Shown one piece after another: positions 1 to 5,955 of a stretch of 5,955 nucleotides of DNA. The translations under genes and the position numbers were made by a program. This DNA is from Planctomycetota bacterium (lineage in GTDB: Bacteria > Planctomycetota > UBA8108): positions 14,997 to 20,951 of the forward strand of contig NZOA01000032.1 of the NCBI GenBank assembly GCA_002695115.1, in the 5' to 3' direction. The notes beneath the pieces were generated by a model. That model was not told the origin of the DNA and did no database searches. It saw nothing but the letters and a program-made list of their open reading frames with translations. The first letter of the stretch is position 1; every line of letters begins with the position of its first letter.

Positions 1-259
1 TCCCCGCGCCGGAGTGGTGGATGGTGATCCGGGCAGGAGCGCCAAGGCTCTCGGTCCCCTCGGCGGCCGTCGCCGCACTCCAATCCTTCCTTGCAAGGGC
101 GCCTACCTGCGCGGTGATTCCTTCTCGCCAGGCCGTCACCGGGTCAGGCTCCTTCTGGGGCCGGAACACGATTAGCCCCACCAGGAGCAGGGCCGCCAAG
201 GCCACGATCGCCCGCGTGGTGGTTGTCGCGATCTTCGTTTTTCCGCTGTCTGCCTTCAT
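1..259 (-). CDS. Membrane-anchored protein, probable N-acetylmuramoyl-L-alanine amidase (Amidase_2/PGRP-type), 5' part only
   Basis: The first 86 codons are visible; the gene runs off the left edge. The product starts MKADSGKTKIA, has a basic, Thr-rich N-terminus, and then one hydrophobic segment at about residues 17-32 (AIVALAALLLVGLIVF) followed by RPQKEPDP. This is typical of an N-in signal anchor with the rest outside the membrane. After a linker (about 33-74) comes APARITIHHSGAG at the very edge. The I-x-I-H-H-S pattern is the first strand of the Amidase_2 / peptidoglycan-recognition fold, in which the first His (H81 here) is a zinc ligand. Members cut the amide bond between N-acetylmuramic acid and L-alanine of peptidoglycan. 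The call rests on this one motif plus topology, because the other zinc ligands are outside the window. The ATG at 257-259 is preferred: third-position GC is 24 of 29 just after it but 10 of 17 in the in-frame codons before it. A GTG at 308-310 is the alternative. Transcribed divergently from the large exoprotein gene. Confidence 0.62.
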   Translation of the reverse strand, partial: MKADSGKTKIATTTTRAIVALAALLLVGLIVFRPQKEPDPVTAWREGITAQVGALARKDWSAATAAEGTESLGAPARITIHHSGAG

Positions 260-422
260 CTGAGAAGAGTCTACCGCCAGTCCGGGCGCGAGAAAAGGCA
301 CACTGCGCACCAACACCCTCCTTACAGCTCACCTCCGGCAATCCGCATATTACTTGTGTTGACACCTCTCAGGTTGGAAGATGGGGAGGTGGGTTCGACT
401 CCAGCCAGGTAACGGACAGACT
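260..422. other. Divergent intergenic region between amidase-like and exoprotein genes
   Basis: These 163 bp must hold the 5' signals of both divergent genes. A TTGACA hexamer lies at 359-364 on the plus strand, but no TATAAT-like box follows at 16-18 bp. A TAATAT lies on the minus strand at 352-347 without a matching -35 box. AT-content rises locally around 341-364 within otherwise GC-rich DNA, which fits a promoter zone, but I cannot name a promoter with confidence. No inverted-repeat operator or RNA gene is evident. Confidence 0.4.
317..323 (-). promoter_or_regulatory. AAGGAGG Shine-Dalgarno-like site ahead of an alternative GTG start
   Basis: On the minus strand AAGGAGG is followed, after 6 nt, by a GTG at 310-308 that is in frame with the amidase-like gene. 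No stop lies in the 17 codons between this GTG and the ATG at 259-257. An in-frame stop (TGA) lies upstream at 331-329. The site would be ideal for translation from GTG and would add 17 residues before the MKADSG start. The added codons have lower third-position GC than the gene itself, so the site may be coincidental or the added stretch may be a 5' leader. The ATG at 259 has no clear Shine-Dalgarno of its own. Confidence 0.35.
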
Positions 423-3400
423 ATGAAGACCATGAGAAGGGCGCTTATCTGCCTCTTTTTTTGCGCCGCCAGCGGCCTGGAGTTCTCTCCTGCCCTTGCG
501 CAAACGATCATCATCAACGAGGTCCATTACCATCCGGGCGATGGAGGCTCCGCCGGCGAATTCGTCGAATTGCACAATTACGGCGCAGGCGACGTCGACA
601 TCGGCGGCTGGCTTCTCAGTGGCGCGGTGACCTACGTCTTCCCCCAGGGAAGCGTCATCGAGGCGGATGGCTTCCTGGTCATCGCCGAAAATGCCGAGTT
701 GCTGGCAAGTCGCTACGGGCTCGAGAGAGACTCCCTGGAAGGGGACTACAACGGCAACCTCGACAACGCCGGAGAATTGCTGCAGCTCTGGACACCGGTG
801 GGCTATATGGTTTCCTTCGTCGACTACGGAGAATCCGGCCTGTGGCCCGAGACCCCTGACGGCCTCGGCCCCTCGCTCGAGCGTCTCTCCCCGACGTTCG
901 AGGAAACCGACCCACGCGCCTGGGCCGCCTCGATACCCGTCGGCGGCACGCCTGGAGCGGCAAACTCGGTCCGGATCACGGACGTCAACACGCCCGAAAG
1001 AAACCGCTCGGAGTTGATCGCCGAGGGCGCCGAGTTCAGGTTTTTCAGGGGGACAGAGCCTCCCCCCGAGGACTGGAAAACGCTCGACTTCGACGATGGG
1101 GAATGGGAATCCGGACCCGCCGGGTTCGGCTACGGTGACGATGACGATGCCACCATCCTTGAAGACATGTCCGGGAACTACCTGACCGTCTTCCTGCGCA
1201 GACGCTTTGATATCGATGACCTCGACCTCGTGGAGAGGCTCCTTCTTTCGGTTGATTACGACGATGGGTTCGTCGCCTACATCAACGGAGAGGAGATCGC
1301 CCGGGCCAACCTGGATGCTACAGAGTTCGACAGTCCGACCATCATCAATCACGAGGCCGGGGCATCCGAGGAGTTCCCGGTCGACAACCTCGACCTGCTG
1401 CGTGAAGGAGAAAACGTTCTCGCCGTCCAGGGCCACAATACCGGCCTGGAAAGCTCTGATTTCAGCATCTCGCCTTTTCTCGAATTTATCGAAGCAGAGG
1501 AGGGAAAGAAGCCCGAGGACGACCCGGAACCTCCGGAGCGGGACCTGGTCATCAACGAAGTCTACACCGGGGGCGAGGGAAGCGGCTGGGTCGAGCTCTA
1601 CAACCCAACCGGTGAAGAGGTTAACGCGGGCGGAAGGCGAGTAGGCCTCTTCCCGCCCGAGTCCGGGAGCTTTACCCTCCCGGCGCAAACATCCATCGAA
1701 GCGGGTGGGCGCATGGTGCTCTTTGAATCCCAGCTCGACTTCGAGCTCGATGGAATCCAGGCGCTCATCCTCGATGACGGCCGCGGGCGTTTTATCGACG
1801 GCTTCAACCCGCGCGCCGCCGGCGCCGACTCCTCGACCGGACGCTTTCCCGACGGCGCCGACAACCGGGTGATCTTCCGGGAGACGACCCCGAGCACGGC
1901 CAATCGCTATGCGCCCCGTCGTGACATCATTATCAATGAGATCATGTACCACCCCCCGGATGGTGCCGGCGGAGAATACCTCGAGCTCTTGAACCGGTCC
2001 GGCGAGATTGTCGACCTCGGCGGCTGGGCCTTCACCCGGGGAATCGACTACACGTTCGCGGCCGGTACGACGCTCGGCCCCGGCGAATACCTCGTCCTGG
2101 CCCGGGAGCCCGCGGCCGTCGAGGAACACTACGATATCGATGGAGTCCTGGGCCCCTGGGAGGGAGCGCTCGACAACGCCGCCGAAACGCTCCTCTTGCG
2201 GGGAGCCAACGGCAATATGGTCGACCGGGTTCGCTACGCGGATGAAGGCAGCTACCCTGAGGAGGCGGACGGGGACGGACCCTCCCTCGAGCTCATCAAC
2301 CCCGGAATCGAAAATCGCTACGGACCGGCCTGGCGCGCAAGCGAGGAGGAGGGCTCCCCAGGCCGCTTCAATTCGCGTTCGCAGCCCGACCCCGAACCCA
2401 TCATCGTGGGCGTGCGCCACGAACCGGTCATTCCAACCGCGGACCAGGGCGTCCGCGTGCTGGCTGTCGTCTCCGACGACCAACCCCTGCGAACCGTGAC
2501 CCTCACCTGGGAGGTCGACGACGAAGATGATTCGCGAAGCTCCACCGAGATGGTCGATGACGGAGAGGGCGACGATGGCATAGAGGGAAACGGGGTCTAC
2601 GGCGCGGACATCCCCGCCCAATCCAACCTCGCCGTCATCGCCTTCTGGATCGACGCCGAGGGCGAAGGCGACCAGTCCACGCGGGCTCCCGCCGATGCCC
2701 CGGACCGGCCCTACCTCTACCAGGTCGAAAGCTTACCCGTCGCCGAGATCCGGCCCCTCTACAGGATTATCATGCGGGGCGCCACCCTGCGAAATTTCAG
2801 GGACCGGGCGCGCGGTAGCGATAACCTCGCAAACATGACCCTGGTCGCCGATGGCAGGGCCTGGCACAACCGGGGCATCCGGCTCAGGGGCTCCTCGGCG
2901 CGCAACTGCAACCCCCTGAGCTACCGGATCCAATTCGATCACGACTCGGATTTCCACGGGATCAAGAGAATTAACATGAACGGCTGCAACAGCGACCAGC
3001 AATGGATCGGGCTCGACTTCCTGCGGCGCACCGGAACGGCCACGCCGCTGGCCTGGTTCCGCAGGCTCTCCTTCAACAGGCAGCTGGACCAGGGCTGGCA
3101 CCTGCGGGTCGAGGTCATCCGCCAGGACTTCCTCGAGCGGACCTTCCCCAACGATGCCGATGGCAACCTCTACCGGGGAATAGGCCAGGCCAACCTTGAC
3201 TACCGGGGCGAGGATGCCGGTCGCTACAGGCAGAACTACCGCAAGGACACCAACCGGGACGAGGATGATTATTCCGACGTAGCCGATCTCTGCCGGGACT
3301 TCGACGCCGCCGAGACCTCCGATGCCGACTTCCCCGAGGCGATTGAGCAGCGAATCGACGTGCTGCAGTGGAGCAAGTATTTCGCCACCTACGCCATGCT

Positions 3401-5162
3401 GGGCTCGACCGAGAACAGCATCGTGCTGAACAACGGGGATGATTACTTCCTCTACCACCGCTTCAGCGACGACCGCTGGATCCTGCTTCCCTGGGATCTC
3501 GACAGCTGCTTTGACCAGGCCAACCAGGAGCTCTTCCGCCCGACGGTGGACCAGATCGAGCGCTTCCTCGAGCACCCCCGCTACGCTCCGGACTATCTAT
3601 GCTATATCGCGACATTCCTGGAGACCGCCTGGGGAGACGAGCAGGTCGACGCCCGGATCGACCACCTCGAACCCCTCTTCGCCAACGCGCGGATCAACCG
3701 CCTGCGCGACTACGCCGACCAGCGGCGGACCTTTCTCCGGGAGCGCATCGACACCCGCTTCGAGATCACCTCCATAAGGGGCGGAGCGATCTGCGATGGG
3801 GTCCTCTTCCCGAACCGGCCGATCGTGACAATCGAGGGGGTCGCCCCCTCCTGCGGCTCCGCCGATATATTCATCGGCGAGACCCGGGCGGTCTTCGACT
3901 ACCGGGCGGGAATCTGGAGCGCCAACATCGAGATCCTCGAGGCCGGCGTTCTCGAGATCGTCGCACGGGATCGTACGGGTTTCGAACGAGCCAGGATCGA
4001 TTTGCCGACCGACGCTCCGCCCCAGGATGACGGCGCGAAGGCCCCCAACCCGGGCAACCAGGCTCCGGAGGCTGACTATATCGCCATGCTGTCCACCGAT
4101 TACGCCGAGATCACCGATCCCGATGAAGACAACATCACCTGGGTGTTCACCGAGGGTGTCGATAACTCCCTGAGCCCCGATGGCCGGGTCCTCACCGCTC
4201 CCAATGATGGGGATTTCCGCAGCCAGCGACAGTCTTCCGCCATCTACCGGCTGCATTTCCGCCAGAGCGGAACCTACCGCGCCTATTTCCGCCTCCGCGG
4301 CTTCGACCGCAACTCCAACAGCCTCTGGCGTCCACGCGGCTTTGGCCTGGACCCGGACATCAACATGAACACCGGCAACGGCGGACGCTTCTCCTGGATC
4401 AGCGAGGGCGACTATCTCGTCACCCAGGAAGACGTCGACGAGGAGAGAACCCTCGAGTTCCTCCTCGGGGTCCGAGAGTTCAGGGCCCAGGTTGACGCCT
4501 TCGTGCTCAGCCTCGATGCCGACCTCGTCGGCCCGGACCTGAACGGCCTCTTCGGAGAAGGACCCGTCGGCGCTCCTGTCGCCAGGCCACTGGTTGACCT
4601 GCTCCCAGGCGACGAGGCGGGCCTGGAGGAAGGCTCCGTGGAGATCACCTTCGATGCGCAGCGCTCCCACGATGGCTCCTGCGGCCGCGAGAACCTCGAA
4701 TTTGAATGGGAAAAGATCTCCGGGCCGGAGGGAGCGACCTTCGCGGGTCCCGCGGACCAGCCCGTGCTGAGCGTCGTATTCACCCAGCCGGGAGAGTACC
4801 TCTACCGCCTGACGGTCTCCACCACCGACCTTCCCGAAAGCGCGAGATCGAGAGACTTCTCCATCACCGTAACCGATGGGGCCGGGCCCGATACGACACC
4901 CTTCCTCCTCTGTGACTCCAACGCCAATGGCGAGAACTCCCTGGCCGACGCGGTCTTCACCCTCCGCCACCTCTTCGGCGGCGAGGCCGAGACGCGCTGC
5001 GAGGCGGCCATGGATTGCGACTCGGATGGAGAGATCTCCCTCAGCGACGCGGTCTTCAACCTCAACTACCTCTTCCTTGGCGGCAGGATCCCTGCCGCTC
5101 CCTTCCCGGCCTGCGCCACAGGCACGCCGGAAAATTGTGCGCTCTCCAATTGCCAGAATTGA
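423..5162 (+). CDS. Secreted LTD / CotH kinase-like / dockerin-like multidomain protein
   Basis: The product has 1579 residues. Approximate domains: 1-26 Sec signal peptide (MRR, hydrophobic core, SPALA|QT); 28-183 LTD; 185-358 galactose-binding-like jelly roll (DDGFVAYINGEEIAR, GENVLAVQGHN); 374-498 divergent LTD; 501-651 LTD; 659-757 Ig-like (MVDDGEGDDGIEGNGVYGADIP); 778-1110 CotH domain (RGIRLRGSS 817-825, GNLYRG 914-919, YRKDTNRDEDDYSDV 939-953, GSTENS 994-999, LLPWDLDSCFD 1021-1031); 1113-1194 Ig-like; 1216-1365 carbohydrate-binding-like beta-sandwich; 1388-1485 PKD-like; 1497-1577 dockerin-like. CotH proteins phosphorylate spore-coat proteins in Bacillus; the role of secreted forms like this one is unknown. 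The product probably acts outside the cell or on its surface, with LTD, jelly-roll and PKD parts as adhesion or spacer modules. No sortase motif or C-terminal membrane helix is present. Start choice: ATG 423 (weak GGA at 414-416) gives a clean signal peptide; ATG 381 would add 14 residues and ATG 432 would remove 3. Monocistronic by context: divergent gene on the left, convergent on the right. Confidence 0.88.
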   Translation: MKTMRRALICLFFCAASGLEFSPALAQTIIINEVHYHPGDGGSAGEFVELHNYGAGDVDIGGWLLSGAVTYVFPQGSVIEADGFLVIAENAELLASRYGLERDSLEGDYNGNLDNAGELLQLWTPVGYMVSFVDYGESGLWPETPDGLGPSLERLSPTFEETDPRAWAASIPVGGTPGAANSVRITDVNTPERNRSELIAEGAEFRFFRGTEPPPEDWKTLDFDDGEWESGPAGFGYGDDDDATILEDMSGNYLTVFLRRRFDIDDLDLVERLLLSVDYDDGFVAYINGEEIARANLDATEFDSPTIINHEAGASEEFPVDNLDLLREGENVLAVQGHNTGLESSDFSISPFLEFIEAEEGKKPEDDPEPPERDLVINEVYTGGEGSGWVELYNPTGEEVNAGGRRVGLFPPESGSFTLPAQTSIEAGGRMVLFESQLDFELDGIQALILDDGRGRFIDGFNPRAAGADSSTGRFPDGADNRVIFRETTPSTANRYAPRRDIIINEIMYHPPDGAGGEYLELLNRSGEIVDLGGWAFTRGIDYTFAAGTTLGPGEYLVLAREPAAVEEHYDIDGVLGPWEGALDNAAETLLLRGANGNMVDRVRYADEGSYPEEADGDGPSLELINPGIENRYGPAWRASEEEGSPGRFNSRSQPDPEPIIVGVRHEPVIPTADQGVRVLAVVSDDQPLRTVTLTWEVDDEDDSRSSTEMVDDGEGDDGIEGNGVYGADIPAQSNLAVIAFWIDAEGEGDQSTRAPADAPDRPYLYQVESLPVAEIRPLYRIIMRGATLRNFRDRARGSDNLANMTLVADGRAWHNRGIRLRGSSARNCNPLSYRIQFDHDSDFHGIKRINMNGCNSDQQWIGLDFLRRTGTATPLAWFRRLSFNRQLDQGWHLRVEVIRQDFLERTFPNDADGNLYRGIGQANLDYRGEDAGRYRQNYRKDTNRDEDDYSDVADLCRDFDAAETSDADFPEAIEQRIDVLQWSKYFATYAMLGSTENSIVLNNGDDYFLYHRFSDDRWILLPWDLDSCFDQANQELFRPTVDQIERFLEHPRYAPDYLCYIATFLETAWGDEQVDARIDHLEPLFANARINRLRDYADQRRTFLRERIDTRFEITSIRGGAICDGVLFPNRPIVTIEGVAPSCGSADIFIGETRAVFDYRAGIWSANIEILEAGVLEIVARDRTGFERARIDLPTDAPPQDDGAKAPNPGNQAPEADYIAMLSTDYAEITDPDEDNITWVFTEGVDNSLSPDGRVLTAPNDGDFRSQRQSSAIYRLHFRQSGTYRAYFRLRGFDRNSNSLWRPRGFGLDPDINMNTGNGGRFSWISEGDYLVTQEDVDEERTLEFLLGVREFRAQVDAFVLSLDADLVGPDLNGLFGEGPVGAPVARPLVDLLPGDEAGLEEGSVEITFDAQRSHDGSCGRENLEFEWEKISGPEGATFAGPADQPVLSVVFTQPGEYLYRLTVSTTDLPESARSRDFSITVTDGAGPDTTPFLLCDSNANGENSLADAVFTLRHLFGGEAETRCEAAMDCDSDGEISLSDAVFNLNYLFLGGRIPAAPFPACATGTPENCALSNCQN
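504..971 (+). repeat. First lamin-tail-domain unit, paralogous to 1923-2375
   Basis: Protein residues 28-183 open with IIINEVHYHPGDGG and EFVELHN, continue with DIGGWLLSGAVTYVFPQG, FLVIAEN, NLDNAGELLQL and DGLGPSLERLSP, and close with GTPGAANS. Nearly every one of these blocks recurs in order in the third LTD unit. This is an intragenic duplication visible at protein level, while the DNA has diverged well beyond direct-repeat similarity. LTDs are Ig-fold beta-sandwich modules common in secreted bacterial proteins, often beside nucleases or CotH domains. Confidence 0.8.
1923..2375 (+). repeat. Third lamin-tail-domain unit, paralogous to 504-971
   Basis: Protein residues 501-651 carry DIIINEIMYHPPDGAGGEYL, DLGGWAFTRGIDYTFAAG, YLVLARE, ALDNAAETLLL, DGDGPSLELINP and GSPGRFNS, matching the first LTD block by block. 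A second, shorter and more divergent LTD (residues 374-498, bases 1542-1916, opening DLVINEVYTGGEGSGWVELYN) lies just upstream. It lacks the LDNAxE and DGPSLE blocks. The gene therefore holds two canonical units and one degenerate unit. Confidence 0.8.
4911..5159 (+). other. C-terminal dockerin-like module with two EF-hand-type calcium loops
   Basis: Residues 1497-1579 of the exoprotein. Loop 1 is DSNANGENSLAD (1498-1509), with D, N, N and D at loop positions 1, 3, 5 and 12 and Gly at 6. Loop 2 is DCDSDGEISLSD (1531-1542), a canonical DxDxDG...D loop. Each is followed by AVFxLxxLF (AVFTLRHLFGG; AVFNLNYLFLGG), the helix half of the duplicated dockerin unit. Six cysteines (1497, 1526, 1532, 1563, 1572, 1577) surround the loops. 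This form is common at the C-terminus of exported proteins of Planctomycetota and relatives. Whether it binds a cohesin, anchors to the envelope or acts as a sorting tag cannot be read here, and no cohesin is visible in the window. Confidence 0.75.
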
Positions 5163-5200
5163 AGCCCACGCCGCAAGCAGGAGAAACGCGCTTCAGGCGA

Positions 5201-5214
5201 CGCTGAATTCAGCG
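5201..5214. terminator. Perfect 14-bp palindrome in the convergent spacer, possible weak bidirectional hairpin
   Basis: CGCTGAATTCAGCG is its own reverse complement and sits in the 53-nt gap between the two convergent stop codons. As RNA from either strand it gives a 5-bp GC-rich stem with an AAUU loop. An overlapping alternative pairs TTCAG (5192-5196) with CTGAA (5203-5207). No run of T follows on either strand, so it is not a standard Rho-independent terminator. Its position suggests a role in 3' end formation for both genes, but that is inference. Confidence 0.3.
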
Positions 5215-5215
5215 C

Positions 5216-5955
5216 TCAGGCTTCGGCGGATTCATCCGGCTGCGAGGCCCCGATAAGCAACCGGTAGGCGAGGCCGCCCAGCACGCCGCCGGCGATCGGG
5301 GCCGCGAGGTAGACGGCAAGCGTATCGACGAGACCCCGAGGGCCCGGCAAAGCGATCTCGCCCCAGCCCGCAAGGGCAGCGAAGATCCTCGGGCCGAAAT
5401 CGCGCGCCGGGTTCAGGCAGGCCTGGGTCACCGGGCCGAGCACCGCGACCAGGAGCGTCACCGTCGCGCCGATGAAGAAGGGCGCCAGCCGTCCGCCGGG
5501 GCTCCCCTTATTGCGCCGATCGGTAAAAGCGAAGACGCAGAAGGCCAGCAAGGCCGTACCCAGGACCTCGGCGAAAACCGCTGCCCCCATCCCGACCGTG
5601 TCGATGCCTTCGCTGGCGGCAGCCGCGTGCAATTTGACCGTCGGGTTCGGATGATACTCGCCGTACATGGCGGCGGTGACGACGCTCTCCGGTTTGCCGC
5701 GAGTGATCCCGCTCTGTTTTTCGTACTCGGCGATACTGCCGGCGAAGATCACGTAGAGGCAGCAGGCCGCGAGAAACGCCCCGGTCAGTTGAGCGGCGAT
5801 ATAGACCGGGACACGGGCCCGGGGAAATCCCCCCCAGCAGGTCATGGCTACGGTGATAGCCGGATTGATGTGAGCGCCGCTGATATTGCCGACAGCGTAG
5901 ATCGCCAGCGTCACGGCGAAGCCCCAGACGCTGGCGACCTGCCAACCGCCTGTCA
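5216..5955 (-). CDS. Aquaglyceroporin-like MIP family channel, 5' end missing
   Basis: A MIP-family membrane channel that passes water, glycerol or similar small neutral solutes through the inner membrane. Both pore boxes are present: SGAHINPAIT (NPA at 5858-5866) and LNPARDFGPR (NPAR at 5402-5413). The Asp after NPAR is a hallmark of the glycerol-facilitator branch; water-specific AqpZ has Ser there. The frame stays open to the right edge: before the GTG at 5914-5912 it reads TGGWQVASVWGFAV, which matches the GlpF segment before its first NPA box. That GTG is therefore an internal Val, not the start. About 245 codons are visible; by comparison with E. coli GlpF (281 aa) roughly 38 N-terminal residues are missing. 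Matching GlpF blocks include SVVT/PNP in the long loop, RLAPFFIG, ALAGWG and GGLAYRLLIG. The loop after PNP is about 14 residues longer than in E. coli GlpF. No glycerol kinase or regulator is visible, so the substrate is open; glpF is possible but not assigned. Confidence 0.9.
   Translation of the reverse strand, partial: TGGWQVASVWGFAVTLAIYAVGNISGAHINPAITVAMTCWGGFPRARVPVYIAAQLTGAFLAACCLYVIFAGSIAEYEKQSGITRGKPESVVTAAMYGEYHPNPTVKLHAAAASEGIDTVGMGAAVFAEVLGTALLAFCVFAFTDRRNKGSPGGRLAPFFIGATVTLLVAVLGPVTQACLNPARDFGPRIFAALAGWGEIALPGPRGLVDTLAVYLAAPIAGGVLGGLAYRLLIGASQPDESAEA

Noticed and set aside
359..364. TTGACA as a sigma-70 -35 box for the exoprotein gene
   Set aside because: No TATAAT-like sequence lies 16-18 bp downstream (the bases there are G-rich), so the hexamer alone is not enough to call a promoter.
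144..365. Minus-strand open frame of 73 codons overlapping the amidase-like gene
   Set aside because: It is in a different frame from the amidase-like reading, is Arg/Gly/Pro-rich with no membrane segment or motif, and overlaps a frame with a clear signal anchor and the IHHS motif.
381..422. Start of the exoprotein at ATG 381
   Set aside because: It would put MGRWVRLQPGNGQT ahead of a complete signal peptide that begins at ATG 423. GGAAG abuts this ATG with no usable spacing. ATG 423 gives a normal-length signal peptide.
369..4970. Three long open frames on the minus strand (369-2621, 2733-3575, 3597-4970) opposite the exoprotein gene
   Set aside because: All three lie in one frame aligned codon-to-codon against the exoprotein. 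Stops there would need sense codons TTA, CTA or TCA, which a GC-rich gene rarely uses; the breaks fall at a TTA Leu (near 2732) and a CTA Leu (near 3596). The predicted proteins show no domain or sensible topology, while the sense strand has many clear domains.
5912..5914. GTG at 5914-5912 as the true start of the aquaporin
   Set aside because: Translation upstream in the same frame to the window edge reads TGGWQVASVWGFAV, which continues the GlpF-like helix and includes the conserved filter Trp; starting at this GTG would remove the first membrane helix.
1..5955. CRISPR array, transposon ends, tRNA/rRNA, defence island or toxin-antitoxin pair
   Set aside because: No regularly spaced direct repeats, terminal inverted repeats, transposase motifs, tRNA-like cloverleaf or paired small genes were seen on either strand.

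Overview
The window is GC-rich bacterial DNA holding one complete gene and parts of two others. A very large secreted multidomain protein (plus strand, about 423-5162) fills most of it. To its left, divergently transcribed, is the 5' part of a gene for a membrane-anchored protein whose last visible residues look like the start of a zinc N-acetylmuramoyl-L-alanine amidase (Amidase_2) domain. To its right, convergently transcribed, is an aquaglyceroporin of the GlpF/MIP family whose 5' end lies beyond the window.

The large protein has 1579 residues from the preferred start. In order it carries a Sec signal peptide, a lamin-tail domain (LTD), a galactose-binding-like jelly roll, a divergent LTD, a third LTD close to the first, an Ig-like domain, a CotH-type kinase-like domain, a second Ig-like segment, a carbohydrate-binding-like beta-sandwich, a PKD-like domain, and a C-terminal dockerin-like pair of calcium-binding loops. 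The LTD plus CotH combination and the C-terminal pattern (ADAVF...LFGG / SDAVFNLNYLFLGG, then Cys-rich) are familiar from Planctomycetota and related environmental bacteria. That assignment is an inference from protein style; no rRNA or other taxonomic marker is present.

Layout: 1-259 minus, amidase-like N-terminus (partial); 260-422, short divergent intergenic region with no convincing promoter; 423-5162 plus, LTD/CotH/dockerin-like exoprotein; 5163-5215, 53-nt convergent spacer with a perfect 14-bp palindrome; 5216-5955 minus, aquaglyceroporin (partial). The three genes are not in one operon and show no clear functional link, although all three products belong to the cell envelope or exterior. 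I see no RNA gene, CRISPR array, mobile element or defence system. The points most worth a second look are the architecture of the large protein, the lack of lysine in its CotH N-lobe, and the predicted pore filter of the aquaporin.
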